Positions 8,299 to 17,958 are shown, counted from the stretch's first letter. The stretch: 64,000 bases of DNA from CAJXMH01 sp040220135 (GCA_040220135.1 JAVJTT010000026.1:180385-244384); one strand, 5' to 3'. Notes: generated by a model not told the origin, from the sequence alone. Translations and numbers: made by a program.

Positions 8299-9489
8299 TT
8301 AATACAACATCCGATGTGGATAGATCTTTAAATGTAAATCTTTAATTTGCTCATAGAGCAAGTCTCTTAACTCCTCGTAGTTAATTCGTTTCTGGGCAGA
8401 GATGAAGATGCAAGGATGATTCTCTTTGGCCATCCAACTTTTTTTCAAATCATCTAAACTGCGGTTTTCTTTGGTTTCTGGAGTTAAGTCATCCTCCTCT
8501 TTTTCTACATAGGTAAAGGCGTCAATTTTATTGAAGACCATGATGATTGGTTTGTCCTTGGCGCCCATTTCATCAAGCGTTTCGTTTACCGTTTTAATCT
8601 GGTCTTCAAAATTGGGGTGCGAAATATCTACTACATGCAGTAAAATGTCGGCCTCCCTTACTTCATCTAAAGTAGATTTAAAGGAATCTACCAAATGGTG
8701 AGGCAATTTGCGAATAAAACCTACCGTATCGGAAAGTAAAAAAGGAAGGTTTCCAACTACAATTTTTCTTACTGTGGTATCAAGGGTTGCAAAAAGTTTG
8801 TTTTCTGCGAATACATCAGACTTTGAAAGCAGGTTCATCAAGGTTGACTTACCTACATTGGTATATCCCACCAAAGCCGCCCGGATCATCTGCTGTCTTC
8901 CCTTTCTTTGGGTGGCTTTTTGCTTGTCTATCTTTTCAAGCTTCGATTTTAAAAGCGAAATCTTATCGCGAATAATTCGTCTATCGGTTTCAATTTCGGT
9001 TTCACCGGGCCCTCTCATTCCAATTCCTCCTTTCTGACGGGAAAGGTGAGTCCACATGCGGGTTAATCGAGGCAGTAAGTATTCATATTGTGCTAATTCA
9101 ACCTGTGTTTTGGCAGCAGCTGTTCGAGCTCGTTTTGCAAAAATGTCAAGGATCAAATTACTTCGATCAATCACTTTCACATCTTTAAAAGAGTTCTCTA
9201 CGTTTCTCGTTTGTGACGGGCTTAGCTCATCATCAAAAATCACCATGCTGATGTCGTTGTCTTTTACAAAATCGATGATTTCCTTTAGTTTGCCTGCCCC
9301 TACAAAACTTTTTGGGTGTGGTGTCGTCAGTTTTTGGGTGAAACGCTCAATAACTTCTGCACCTGCCGTTTCGGCTAAAAAAGCCAATTCGTCTAAGTAC
9401 TCTTCAACTTGTTCTTCGCTTTGTTGTTGGCTAATAACTCCTACCATGACCGCTTTTTCGGTCATTTTATCTACGTGAATTTCTCTCAT
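8299..9489 (-). CDS. hflX: GTPase HflX
   Basis: 396 residues. The N-terminal HflX domain contains GKLKEI and ELSPSQTRN; the hallmark glycine-rich linker GPGETEIETDRR lies at 160-171. GTPase motifs: G1 GYTNVGKST (208-216), G3 DTVGF (254-258) and G4 NKID (320-323). HflX binds the 50S subunit and splits stalled ribosomes, for example under heat stress. Encoded alone, convergent with the exporter gene. Confidence 0.95.
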   Translation of the reverse strand: MREIHVDKMTEKAVMVGVISQQQSEEQVEEYLDELAFLAETAGAEVIERFTQKLTTPHPKSFVGAGKLKEIIDFVKDNDISMVIFDDELSPSQTRNVENSFKDVKVIDRSNLILDIFAKRARTAAAKTQVELAQYEYLLPRLTRMWTHLSRQKGGIGMRGPGETEIETDRRIIRDKISLLKSKLEKIDKQKATQRKGRQQMIRAALVGYTNVGKSTLMNLLSKSDVFAENKLFATLDTTVRKIVVGNLPFLLSDTVGFIRKLPHHLVDSFKSTLDEVREADILLHVVDISHPNFEDQIKTVNETLDEMGAKDKPIIMVFNKIDAFTYVEKEEDDLTPETKENRSLDDLKKSWMAKENHPCIFISAQKRINYEELRDLLYEQIKDLHLKIYPHRMLY

Positions 9490-9519
9490 ACCTTAACTGA
9501 AGTATACGATTCTTTAGCC

Positions 9520-9972
9520 TTAAAACCAAGCCCTAGAAACAGCCGACCATGGCCAAGGTATAGCCGAAAAAATCAAGACCATAGCCAGTAAAAAGTAAAT
9601 GGCTTGCCTTCTAAACTTGGCACCATCGTTTTTCCCCTTTTTGGCCATGATTCTACCCAATGTAATAATGGCAATTCCAATTAGCATAGAAGCAATGTGT
9701 TCCATGCCCCAAAAACGTAAAACCGGTTCTTTCATAGTCTCGGGAAACCCATCTAATGCAGAGCTCACAATAGGACTAACAAAATACAAAACCAACCCAA
9801 TTACAAGTTGTAAGTGAGCAGATATTAATAAAAACAAACTCACTTTGTTGTCTCCTGCTGTGTATTCTTTCTTTCCAAACCATCCAACAAATGATTTTAC
9901 AACCGCGAGAATTAATAAAATAACCACTGCGTATCGCAGAAGGTTATGAAGGTGTAAAAGTCCTGTATACAT
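9520..9972 (-). CDS. Four-helix integral membrane protein, cytochrome b-like fold
   Basis: 150 residues from the ATG at 9972 (the frame can be extended to 10008 but without support). Four helices at about 8-25, 42-62, 88-107 and 122-142. His residues at HLHNLLRY in helix 1 and MEHIASM in helix 3 are placed like heme or metal ligands, and Bacteroidota proteins of this type are sometimes labelled cytochrome b or CopD-like. The function is not established. Upstream of hflX by 30 nt on the same strand, so they could be co-transcribed. Confidence 0.75.
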   Translation of the reverse strand: MYTGLLHLHNLLRYAVVILLILAVVKSFVGWFGKKEYTAGDNKVSLFLLISAHLQLVIGLVLYFVSPIVSSALDGFPETMKEPVLRFWGMEHIASMLIGIAIITLGRIMAKKGKNDGAKFRRQAIYFLLAMVLIFSAIPWPWSAVSRAWF

Positions 9973-10035
9973 AAGCGCTATTTTTTTGTAAAAGTAACCA
10001 AAAAGCAAACTGAGAGAAGCGGGCTTTTGTTTTGG

Positions 10036-10043
10036 TATTTTTG
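10036..10043 (+). promoter_or_regulatory. TAnnTTTG -7 box upstream of amidohydrolase gene
   Basis: TATTTTTG ends 7 nt before the ATG at 10051. A clear -33 TTG at 17-23 nt is missing. Confidence 0.5.
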
Positions 10044-10050
10044 CGGCTTC

Positions 10051-13000
10051 ATGAATGTTCGCGCCTTTACCTCTTTTCTGTGTTTAATCTTGCTTGCTAG
10101 CTTGTTATCAGGGCAAAGTTGGGCTCCCCAAAACGGAGCAAATAACCCTCAAAAGCACTATACCGCTTTTACCCATGCGAATTTATACTTAGGAGAAGGA
10201 AAGTGGCTGAGTGATGCCACCCTTTTGATTCGTGAAAATAGAATTGAAGCAATTGGCAAGGAGGTGGAGATTCCGGCAAATGCGATTGTAAAGGATGTAC
10301 AAGGTAAATTTATTTACCCCTCTTTTATTGACCTCTACACCGAATTTGGAATTTCAAAAGCCGCAGCAAAGAATAAAAGCAGAAAACCACAATTAGAAAG
10401 CAAGAAGGAAGGACCTTTTTATTGGAGTGAAAGCGTAAAACCGGAGGTGGGAGCCTTAAACCTTTTTCATTTTGATGAAAAGGAAGCTAAAGCTTTTCGC
10501 AAAGAAGGTTTTGGAGCCGTTTTAAGTCATCAGCAAGATGGAGTAATTCGGGGCACTTCTAGCTTAATTGCCTTAACTGAAGAGGAAGGGAATCAGTTAC
10601 TTTTAGATGAAGCGGCGATGCAATACTCCTTTTTTAAGGGGGTGTCAAAACAAACCTACCCAACTTCCCTCATGGGTATAATCGCTTTGATCCGTCAAGC
10701 TCATTATGATGCTCAAGCTTATGTTAACCATCGTGAGAAAACGGACTTTAACCGCAGTCTTGAAGCCTTGAATGAAAAAAACCAACTGCCCAAGATCATA
10801 GCAGTAGGTAGCACCTTGTCAGAGCTACGAGCAGATGAAATTGCCAATGAATTTGACTTCGATTTTATCATCAAAGGAGTTGGTAAAGAATATGAGCGTA
10901 TCGATGCAATTAAAGCCATGCAAGCGCCTTTAATTGTGCCGGTAAACTACCCTAAACCCTATGCGGTAAGTGATCCTTATGATGCCATGCAGTTGCCTTT
11001 GGCAAAGATGAAAGAGTGGGCTTTGGCAGATGAAAACTTGGCCTATTTAGAAAAAGCTCAAATACCTTTCACTATTAGTGCCACCGATCTAAAAAAGAAG
11101 GGCGATTTTCTCGCCAATGTGAAGCGAGCAGTAAAAAAAGGCTTGTCGCACGATGCTGCAGTGTATGCCTTAAGTTTATTCCCGGCCAAATTGATTCAGG
11201 CAGACTCCATCATTGGGAAGCTGGAAAAGAATTACCGAGCAAATTTTATTTTAGTCTCAGATACCTTGTTTAAAGAGCATGCCGTTTTGATTTCCAATTG
11301 GGTGGAAGGAAAGGAATATCAACTTTTGAATGATGAGAAAATTGACCTTCGCGGTAACTACAGCTTGAACGTTAACAAGAAACTACAATTCGATCTAGTG
11401 GTGGAAGGTGAACTTGAAAAGTTGAAAGCCAAAGTAGCGAAAAAGGGAAAGCCTGATTTTGAGTCGGCAAAGATTAGTTTGGAAGCCAATCGAATTAATT
11501 TATGGTTTCGGTTAGAGGAACAGCTCTACCGCTTAAGCGGCGTGGTAAGTGATAGTTTAAGCAGGATTTGGACCGGAAAAACCATTGTGGATGAAGGTTG
11601 GGTTGACTGGGCGGCTATCAAGAAAGGTGAATTTGAGGGTAATGTGGACTCAACCAAAGCTACTTTTCAGCAAGTTGCTACAACGAAAATTACTTATCCG
11701 AACATGGCTTTTGGATGGGATAGTTTGCCTCAAACGGCCGAGACCATCATTTTTAGAAATGCTACCGTTTGGACCAATGAGGAGGATGGAATTCTCCGAA
11801 ACCACGACGTGGTAATTCACGAGGGGAAAATTAAAATGGTGGGCTACAAGATTGATCTTGACATTATGTTTCCCGAATTAAAAAATAAAATGCGAGAGAT
11901 TGATGCCACAGACTTACACTTGACATCGGGCATTATAGATGAACATTCTCACATTGCCATTAGCCGGGGAGTGAATGAAGCTGGAAAGGCTATTACTGCT
12001 GAAGTAAGCATAGGAGATGTAGTAAACGCTGACGACATTAACATTTACCGTCAACTGGCCGGCGGGGTAACTGCTTCACAGTTGTTGCACGGATCAGCTA
12101 ATCCAATTGGCGGACAATCAGCTCTGATCAAACTGCGCTGGGGGCAAACGCCAGAGAAGATGAAGATCCAAGATGCCGATGGGTTTATCAAGTTTGCTCT
12201 GGGTGAAAATGTAAAGCAATCCAATTGGGGTGATCATCGAACGGTCCGTTTTCCACAAACGAGAATGGGTGTAGAACAAGTTTTTTACGATGGTTTTATT
12301 CGAGCTAAAGAGTATCAAGCAGAATGGGAAATATACAATGCTAAAAACAAAAGAGAAAAGCGAAAAGCACAAGCTCCTCGCATCGATTTGGAATTAGAAG
12401 CATTATCTGAGATTTTAGATACACAGCGCTTTATTACTTGTCATTCGTACATCCAATCAGAAATTAATATGCTGATGCACGTGGCCGACTCGATGAAGTT
12501 TAGGGTCAACACATTTACCCATATTTTGGAAGGCTATAAAGTGGCTGAAAAATTAAAGGCTCATGGCGCAGCAGCTTCCACTTTCTCTGATTGGTGGGCC
12601 TATAAATTCGAGGTTAATGATGCCATACCATACAATGGCGCAATTTTGCACAATCAAGGGGTTTTGACCGCCTTTAATTCAGACGATGCAGAAATGGGTA
12701 GAAGGCTGAATCAAGAGGCTGCAAAAGCCATGAAGTACGGAGGAGTTTCTGCTGAAGAAGCCTGGAAGTTTGTCACCTTAAATCCGGCTAAAATGCTGCA
12801 CCTTGATCATCGAATGGGTAGCATAGCAAAAGGAAAAGATGCCGATTTGGTGTTGTGGTCTGATCACCCTCTTTCTGTTTATGCCAAAGTCAAACAAACC
12901 TACATTGATGGTATTTGCTACTACGATGAAGCCCGAGATAAGGCCATGCAAAAGCAAGTGATGAGAGAAAGGGAGCGCCTAATTAGCTTAATGTTGGAAG

Positions 13001-13080
13001 AGGAGAAAGCAGGAAAAGCCATCCAAAAAGTAAAAGAAGAAAAGAAAAAGAATTATGAGTGTAACACCTTGGAGCCCTAG
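10051..13080 (+). CDS. Secreted double amidohydrolase-domain protein
   Basis: 1009 residues with a signal peptide (residues 1-22, ending around LLSGQS). The N-terminal half (~35-430) has the amidohydrolase fold plan but the metal motif expected after PGFID reads PSFIDLYTEFG, with no HxH, so it is probably inactive. The C-terminal half (~570-980) keeps ligands: HSH in GIIDEHSHIAIS, HS in FITCHSY, H in NTFTHIL and D in FNSDDAE. Start moved to 10051 because the upstream eight codons overlap the -7 box. The stop overlaps the start of the next amidohydrolase by 26 nt. Exported; likely a metal-dependent hydrolase of cyclic amides or dipeptides. Confidence 0.88.
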   Translation: MNVRAFTSFLCLILLASLLSGQSWAPQNGANNPQKHYTAFTHANLYLGEGKWLSDATLLIRENRIEAIGKEVEIPANAIVKDVQGKFIYPSFIDLYTEFGISKAAAKNKSRKPQLESKKEGPFYWSESVKPEVGALNLFHFDEKEAKAFRKEGFGAVLSHQQDGVIRGTSSLIALTEEEGNQLLLDEAAMQYSFFKGVSKQTYPTSLMGIIALIRQAHYDAQAYVNHREKTDFNRSLEALNEKNQLPKIIAVGSTLSELRADEIANEFDFDFIIKGVGKEYERIDAIKAMQAPLIVPVNYPKPYAVSDPYDAMQLPLAKMKEWALADENLAYLEKAQIPFTISATDLKKKGDFLANVKRAVKKGLSHDAAVYALSLFPAKLIQADSIIGKLEKNYRANFILVSDTLFKEHAVLISNWVEGKEYQLLNDEKIDLRGNYSLNVNKKLQFDLVVEGELEKLKAKVAKKGKPDFESAKISLEANRINLWFRLEEQLYRLSGVVSDSLSRIWTGKTIVDEGWVDWAAIKKGEFEGNVDSTKATFQQVATTKITYPNMAFGWDSLPQTAETIIFRNATVWTNEEDGILRNHDVVIHEGKIKMVGYKIDLDIMFPELKNKMREIDATDLHLTSGIIDEHSHIAISRGVNEAGKAITAEVSIGDVVNADDINIYRQLAGGVTASQLLHGSANPIGGQSALIKLRWGQTPEKMKIQDADGFIKFALGENVKQSNWGDHRTVRFPQTRMGVEQVFYDGFIRAKEYQAEWEIYNAKNKREKRKAQAPRIDLELEALSEILDTQRFITCHSYIQSEINMLMHVADSMKFRVNTFTHILEGYKVAEKLKAHGAAASTFSDWWAYKFEVNDAIPYNGAILHNQGVLTAFNSDDAEMGRRLNQEAAKAMKYGGVSAEEAWKFVTLNPAKMLHLDHRMGSIAKGKDADLVLWSDHPLSVYAKVKQTYIDGICYYDEARDKAMQKQVMRERERLISLMLEEEKAGKAIQKVKEEKKKNYECNTLEP

Positions 13081-14380
13081 AATAACTCTTCTATTTGTGC
13101 TTTTTTGGGGCTTTACTTTTTCCCTTCAAGCCCAAATTCCAACTCCTGCTGAGCAGCAGAGCAAAAGCATTTTGTTGCTTGGAGCAACTGCCCACCTAGG
13201 CAATGGAGAAGTAATTAAGCGTTCAGCCATTGGTTTTGATAAGGGTAAGCTTAAAGACGTAATGGCTGCAATTGATATAAGGCTAGACACAACCCAATAC
13301 GACACGATCATTCACCTGCCTTCTAAACACATTTATCCAGGATTTATCGCGCCGAACTCTCGCCTTGGATTAGTAGAAGTTGATGCCGTTAGGGCCAGCC
13401 GAGATTTTGATGATGTAGGAGAATTTAATCCACATGTTCGAGCATTATCGGCATACAACACCGAGTCGCGCATCACTCCTACCATTAGAAGCAACGGGGT
13501 TCTACTAGCACAAGTAGCGCCCAAGGGTGGCCGTATTTCAGGAACTTCTTCTGTAGTGCAATTAGATGCTTGGAACTGGGAAGATGCAGTGGTTAGAAAA
13601 GATGATGGCATTCACCTAAATTGGCCTAGATTAAATTCTATTCGTTACGCCCAAGATGCTGAGAAACGAAAAAAAGCAGAAGAAAAATACCGCGATGAGC
13701 TAGAGGAATTGAAGTCGTTTTTTTTAAAGGCTCAAGCATACAGCAAGTCTATTTTTAAGGTTGAGCAAAATCTTCGCTATGAAGCCATGCGGTCTTTGTT
13801 CAAAAAAGAAGCCAAATTGTACGTTCACGCTACGCAGGTAAAGCAAATTTCCGATGCGCTCTTTTTTACCGATCAGTTTAACCTTGATGTGGTTTTGGTA
13901 GGAGCTTATGATGCTTGGTTATTGGCCGATCTTATCAAAGACCGAAACATTCCGATACTGTTGCGAAGAGTACATTCTTTGCCCTACTATCAAGACGATG
14001 ATATAAATACCCCCTATCGTTTAGCAGCCATTTTGCATAAAAAAGGAATATTAGTTGGATTGGAAAACTCTGGTGGTATGGAAGCCATGGGCACGCGCAA
14101 CTTACCTTTTTATGCTGGCACAGCAGCGGCTTATGGAGTAAGCAAAGAAGAAGCATTGGCAATGATAAGCCTGAATACTGCTAAAATTCTAGGCATTGAA
14201 AAGCAAGTGGGAAGTATTGAGGTAGGCAAAGATGCAACTCTATTTGTTTCTGAAGGTGATGCCCTCGATATGATGACCAATCAGCTAACACATGCCTTTA
14301 TACAAGGAAGGTCCATTAGCTTAGATAACCCGCAAAAGCAGTTGTATCGAAAATATTCTAAAAAATATCAGGCGGATTAA
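13055..14380 (+). CDS. Secreted amidohydrolase-like protein lacking the metal-binding HxH motif
   Basis: 441 residues with a signal peptide (~1-26, cleavage near SLQAQ). Amidohydrolase features at the C-terminus are clear (EEALAMISLNTAKILGIE, GSIEVGKDATLFV), yet the metal site that should follow PGFI reads PGFIAPNSRLG and no other HxH is present. It resembles the degenerate N-terminal half of its upstream neighbour. Start overlaps that gene's end by 26 nt, implying coupled translation and probably a shared complex. The stop codon overlaps the trpS stop on the other strand by 4 nt. Confidence 0.85.
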   Translation: MSVTPWSPRITLLFVLFWGFTFSLQAQIPTPAEQQSKSILLLGATAHLGNGEVIKRSAIGFDKGKLKDVMAAIDIRLDTTQYDTIIHLPSKHIYPGFIAPNSRLGLVEVDAVRASRDFDDVGEFNPHVRALSAYNTESRITPTIRSNGVLLAQVAPKGGRISGTSSVVQLDAWNWEDAVVRKDDGIHLNWPRLNSIRYAQDAEKRKKAEEKYRDELEELKSFFLKAQAYSKSIFKVEQNLRYEAMRSLFKKEAKLYVHATQVKQISDALFFTDQFNLDVVLVGAYDAWLLADLIKDRNIPILLRRVHSLPYYQDDDINTPYRLAAILHKKGILVGLENSGGMEAMGTRNLPFYAGTAAAYGVSKEEALAMISLNTAKILGIEKQVGSIEVGKDATLFVSEGDALDMMTNQLTHAFIQGRSISLDNPQKQLYRKYSKKYQAD

Positions 14381-15357
14381 TTGTAGCCCAGCTTTTTTCG
14401 CACCCGCTGTAAAACCGGCTTTGCTACTTTTCTAGCTTTTTCGGCCCCTTCTGCTAATTTCTTATCGATTAGCTCTTTATTTTCCATTAACTCCCAATAC
14501 TTCTCTCTTTCCGTTCTAAAGTTCTCTGCAATTAATTCATATAGCGCTTGTTTGGCGTGACCATAACCGTAATTGCCACCTTCATAGTTTCCACGCATTT
14601 CAGCTACTTGTTTCTCCTTCGCTAAAAGTTGATACAAAGCAAATACGTTACAACTGTCTGGGTTTTTAGGTTCCTCCAAAGGGGTGCTGTCTGTTTCAAT
14701 TTTCATGACCGCTTTGCGAAGTTTTTTATCCGGCAAAAAGATATTGATATAATTATTGTAAGTCTTACTCATCTTCCTCCCATCTGTTCCCGGAATAACC
14801 ATCACTTTTTCGTCGATCAATGGTTCTGGCATTACGAAGGTTTCTCCGTTCTGGTGATTAAAGGTGCTGGCAATGTCCCTGGTCATTTCCAAATGTTGCT
14901 TTTGGTCTTTCCCTACCGGAACAAATTCAGCATCGTACAATAAAATGTCACAAGCCATTAGCACCGGATAGTCGAATAAACCTGCATTTACATCTGATAG
15001 GTTTTCTGATTTGTCCTTAAAAGAATGCGCATTGGCCAACATGGGATAAGGCGTGTAGCAGTTCAAGTGCCAAGTTAGTTCGCACACTTCCGGCACATCA
15101 GATTGACGGTAAAACACGTTTTTGTCGGTGTCAAAACCAAAAGCCAGCCAAGCTGCGGCTACCGCATACACATTACTTTTTCTTACTTCAGCATCTTTTA
15201 CTGTAGTGAGTGAATGCAAGTCTGCAATGAAAAAAAAAGCTTCATTGTCCTCTTGTCTTGAAAGTTCAATTCCGGGTATTATTGCACCTAAAATGTTGCC
15301 TAAGTGAATCTCTCCGCTGCTTCCTGAACTCTGTATCCCTGTTAGTATTCTTGCCAT
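14377..15357 (-). CDS. trpS: Tryptophan-tRNA ligase
   Basis: 326 residues, class I tRNA synthetase. The HIGH-type motif reads IHLGN (residues 17-21) after TGIQSSGSSGE and the KMSKS motif reads KMSKT (195-199). Other typical segments: HLNCYTPYPMLANAHSFKDK and VPVGKDQKQHLEMTRDIA. It charges tRNA-Trp in the cytoplasm. Its TAA and the TAA of the convergent amidohydrolase gene share the bases TTAA. A TAnnTTTG box ends 4 nt before the ATG. Confidence 0.95.
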   Translation of the reverse strand: MARILTGIQSSGSSGEIHLGNILGAIIPGIELSRQEDNEAFFFIADLHSLTTVKDAEVRKSNVYAVAAAWLAFGFDTDKNVFYRQSDVPEVCELTWHLNCYTPYPMLANAHSFKDKSENLSDVNAGLFDYPVLMACDILLYDAEFVPVGKDQKQHLEMTRDIASTFNHQNGETFVMPEPLIDEKVMVIPGTDGRKMSKTYNNYINIFLPDKKLRKAVMKIETDSTPLEEPKNPDSCNVFALYQLLAKEKQVAEMRGNYEGGNYGYGHAKQALYELIAENFRTEREKYWELMENKELIDKKLAEGAEKARKVAKPVLQRVRKKLGYN

Positions 15358-15361
15358 CGTT

Positions 15362-15369
15362 CAAAAATA
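15362..15369 (-). promoter_or_regulatory. TAnnTTTG -7 box upstream of trpS
   Basis: On the minus strand TATTTTTG ends 4 nt before the trpS ATG at 15357. It lies 11 nt from the oppositely oriented box of plsC, so the two divergent promoters overlap. Confidence 0.55.
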
Positions 15370-15380
15370 CAAATTTGTCC

Positions 15381-15388
15381 TATTTTTG
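15381..15388 (+). promoter_or_regulatory. TAnnTTTG -7 box upstream of plsC-gatC
   Basis: TATTTTTG ends 7 nt before the ATG at 15396. Back-to-back with the trpS box. Confidence 0.55.
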
Positions 15389-15395
15389 GCTTCTG

Positions 15396-16127
15396 ATGAA
15401 GGCGATAAAAGGGATACTTTCAAATGTTTACAAACTGTACTTTTTTTTAGTAGTGGTCCTTACGCTATTGTTGCTTTATCCGGCCTATTTCATACTATTA
15501 AACCAAGAGAAGTATTTTAAAAAGGGCTTTCATTTACTTCGTTTTCAAGCCAAACTAATTTTGTTTTTGGTTGGTATACGCAAAGAGGTGCACGGAACGG
15601 TGCCAAATGATGAGAAAGTGACTTACTTAATTTGTCCCAACCACAGTTCTTACCTGGATATTTTGATGCTTTACGCCACCTTCCCTCATTACTTTGTTTT
15701 CTTGGGAAAGAAAGAACTTGGATCCATTCCGGTCTTTAGTATTTTTTTCAAGCGAATGAATATTTTGGTAGACAGAGGGAATGCGAAAGCAGCACACCAA
15801 GCCATTTCACAAGCTTGTGAGGTGATGAAAAAGGGCGACAATGTGGTGATTTTTCCGGAAGGAACCATACCAGAGTCGGCCCCGGAGTTAAAGGCTTTTA
15901 AGAATGGAGCCTTTCGAGTAGCCAAGCAATTGGATATTCCCATTTTACCTGTCACTTTTGTAAATCACGTAGAATTGTTGGAAGATAAATGGACGTTTAT
16001 GGCAAAATGCCGACCTGGAAAGTCAACAATATATTTGCATGAACCCATTTCTCGAGAAAGCATACAAAGCCAAGATTTGGTAGCTTTGCGCGAGCAATGT
16101 AAAAGTGTAATTGCATCAAAATTATAA
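15396..16127 (+). CDS. plsC: 1-acyl-sn-glycerol-3-phosphate acyltransferase family protein
   Basis: 243 residues. N-terminal membrane helix (~14-36). The acyltransferase HxxxxD motif is NHSSYLD (His83, Asp88) and the substrate motif is FPEGT (153-157), both intact. It makes phosphatidic acid by acylating lysophosphatidic acid at the inner membrane. The start at 15396 is chosen because the frame upstream runs through trpS and because of the -7 box at 15381. gatC follows after 3 nt. Confidence 0.9.
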   Translation: MKAIKGILSNVYKLYFFLVVVLTLLLLYPAYFILLNQEKYFKKGFHLLRFQAKLILFLVGIRKEVHGTVPNDEKVTYLICPNHSSYLDILMLYATFPHYFVFLGKKELGSIPVFSIFFKRMNILVDRGNAKAAHQAISQACEVMKKGDNVVIFPEGTIPESAPELKAFKNGAFRVAKQLDIPILPVTFVNHVELLEDKWTFMAKCRPGKSTIYLHEPISRESIQSQDLVALREQCKSVIASKL

Positions 16128-16130
16128 GAT

Positions 16131-16424
16131 ATGAGTGTAGATTCTAAAACCGTAGACCGAATAGCAGAGCTTTCAAGATTAGAGTTTAAGCCAGAAGAAA
16201 AAACTGAGATTCAAGCGGATCTAAACAAGATGCTTGACTTTGTAGCTCAAATCGAAGAGGTAGATACAGCAGGTGTAGCGCCATTGATTTACATTTTAGA
16301 AGAAGAAACAAGCTTGAGAAAAGACGAGGCGCTTGCAGATTACGGTCAAAAGGACGCCTTGCGAAACGCACCAGACAAAGACAGTGACTTTATTCGTCTT
16401 CCAAAAGTGTTAGATAACAAATAG
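16131..16424 (+). CDS. gatC: Asp/Glu-tRNA amidotransferase subunit C
   Basis: 97 residues, the normal GatC length. Typical features: VDRIAELSRLEFKPEEK at the N-terminus, LNKMLDFVAQIEEVDT in the middle and LRNAPDKDSDFIRLPKVL at the end. GatC stabilises the GatAB complex that converts misacylated Glu-tRNA-Gln or Asp-tRNA-Asn. gatA and gatB are not in the window. Co-transcribed with plsC and closed by a strong terminator. Confidence 0.93.
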   Translation: MSVDSKTVDRIAELSRLEFKPEEKTEIQADLNKMLDFVAQIEEVDTAGVAPLIYILEEETSLRKDEALADYGQKDALRNAPDKDSDFIRLPKVLDNK

Positions 16425-16450
16425 GGTTAAGCTTAAAAATGACTACAAAC

Positions 16451-16480
16451 AAAAGCCTCCCGAATTCTCGGGAGGCTTTT
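16451..16480. terminator. Bidirectional rho-independent terminator after gatC
   Basis: Perfect 13-bp arms, AAAAGCCTCCCGA (16451-16463) and its complement (16468-16480), around a 4-nt loop, followed by T-rich sequence and preceded by an A-run. It can end transcription of gatC and of the convergent SGNH hydrolase gene. Confidence 0.95.
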
Positions 16481-16507
16481 TATGTTTGATTAAATTTTAC
16501 TATAGTC

Positions 16508-17935
16508 TTAAGGGAAAACGATTCCTTCGTAGTTGTTCACGTTCACTTTTTGAAGCGAAGCGCCATATTTGCTGTTTATTGCATCAATATGAGCATTAGC
16601 AATAATGGCATAACCCACTGTGTTCGGATGAACACCATCTAAAGAAAATGCACCACCGGAAACAAATTCTGTTGAATAGGTTACTCCATTGAAAGAAAGG
16701 CCTTTTTCCATTTCTTCTAGGATCGCATTGGCGTCAACAAAGGCCAAACCATTTGCGTCGGCTAATTGCTTGATAGTTATGTTATAGGAGGTTACAGCAT
16801 CGTTGATGGACTTAATCTCATTTCTGGTAAGTGCATACTGAGCAGGGATTGGGTTTGGTCCCGTCAGAGGAGAAGCTGTGCCCATTCCATCGCATTTCAA
16901 TGAATTCTGTGGAGTAGTCAAGGTTAGTAATTCGCCACTGTTCATTTGTCTCATTGGAGGCCAAGTTCCTCCTGCAGTTTTTGTAACGAAGCCGTTTAAA
17001 TCGGTGTCTATGATTACCCAAGGGTTAGCGCCAGCCGTAAAAAAGATCTTTCTCTTGTTGGCTTGAGGCTGATTTATCTGTCCTTTGGCTACCGCTGAAT
17101 CCAAGTCAGCATTATAAGACGCATAGATGAAGTTCAGTGTATCTGCTTGACCTTGTCTTAAAGAGGGTGTGCTGGTTGGAATAGTAGTAAAATGTGGAAT
17201 AGAAGTAATGTTTGGAATGTTAGCCACTACACCTTTAGCACCATTAGTGGTAAGCGCAGTAATTAACCCTGTATATACTTGATTAAACTGAGTATTGGGT
17301 GTTACGGCATCGCTAGAACCACCAGCCAATGCATAGCCCAACACATCATTGTTTCCTATCCAAAGGCTAAAAAAGGTAGGGTTTGCTCTTACTGCGTGAT
17401 TAATAACAGGTTCATTCGGTATAGCAAATCTTTGATAAAAGGGATTCAGTGTATCATAACCAGAGAAAGCTAGATGAAATGATTTTGCACCTGGTACTCC
17501 AACGTTGTTGTAAGGACCATTCGCTACTGTTGCTCCAATAATTGCTGGTGCAAATTGGTCGATTTGGCCTTGAGGGGCTGATGGCACAGGACCAAGACTT
17601 CTCTCATTTTTACAATCCATTGTATAGCCAAGAGCAAGTTCAGCATTTAGAGTATTTCCAATTCCAACCCCTGCGTCAAGCAACGGTTGTTTAAATTCTC
17701 CACCGCCTGCTAGTTTCATTTGCTCTGCTAAAATAGCTGGGAAAGAGTTTTCTTGTCTTTTTCTTCTCAATGCACTACTCTGGTAACCGGCAGTAAGCGA
17801 GTTTCCTACCGCTACGTAATTGGTAAAATCAGCACTTCCCGGATCGCCACTTGGAATGTCCTCGTCAAATTCAGGAGCACAAGCAATAGCGAGTGAAAGG
17901 GGAAGAATGTATAATATGTTTTTTAATGTCTTCAT
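16508..17935 (-). CDS. SGNH/GDSL-family lipoprotein hydrolase
   Basis: 475 residues from the ATG at 17935; an in-frame ATG at 17956 is possible. A lipoprotein signal ends in LAIAC with Cys19. SGNH catalytic blocks: block I GNSLTAG (Ser46), block III GNND (Asn195-Asn196), block V DGVHPN (Asp433, His436). It should be a surface or periplasmic esterase/lipase. It lies directly downstream of a FadL-type porin, so the pair may release and import fatty acids or other hydrophobic compounds. Confidence 0.88.
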   Translation of the reverse strand: MKTLKNILYILPLSLAIACAPEFDEDIPSGDPGSADFTNYVAVGNSLTAGYQSSALRRKRQENSFPAILAEQMKLAGGGEFKQPLLDAGVGIGNTLNAELALGYTMDCKNERSLGPVPSAPQGQIDQFAPAIIGATVANGPYNNVGVPGAKSFHLAFSGYDTLNPFYQRFAIPNEPVINHAVRANPTFFSLWIGNNDVLGYALAGGSSDAVTPNTQFNQVYTGLITALTTNGAKGVVANIPNITSIPHFTTIPTSTPSLRQGQADTLNFIYASYNADLDSAVAKGQINQPQANKRKIFFTAGANPWVIIDTDLNGFVTKTAGGTWPPMRQMNSGELLTLTTPQNSLKCDGMGTASPLTGPNPIPAQYALTRNEIKSINDAVTSYNITIKQLADANGLAFVDANAILEEMEKGLSFNGVTYSTEFVSGGAFSLDGVHPNTVGYAIIANAHIDAINSKYGASLQKVNVNNYEGIVFP

Positions 17936-17958
17936 TTGTTTTCTTTTAACATTCATGA

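Noticed and set aside
9056..9478. 140-residue open frame on the plus strand inside hflX
   Set aside because: Antisense to a well-supported GTPase; low complexity Ser/Thr-rich translation.
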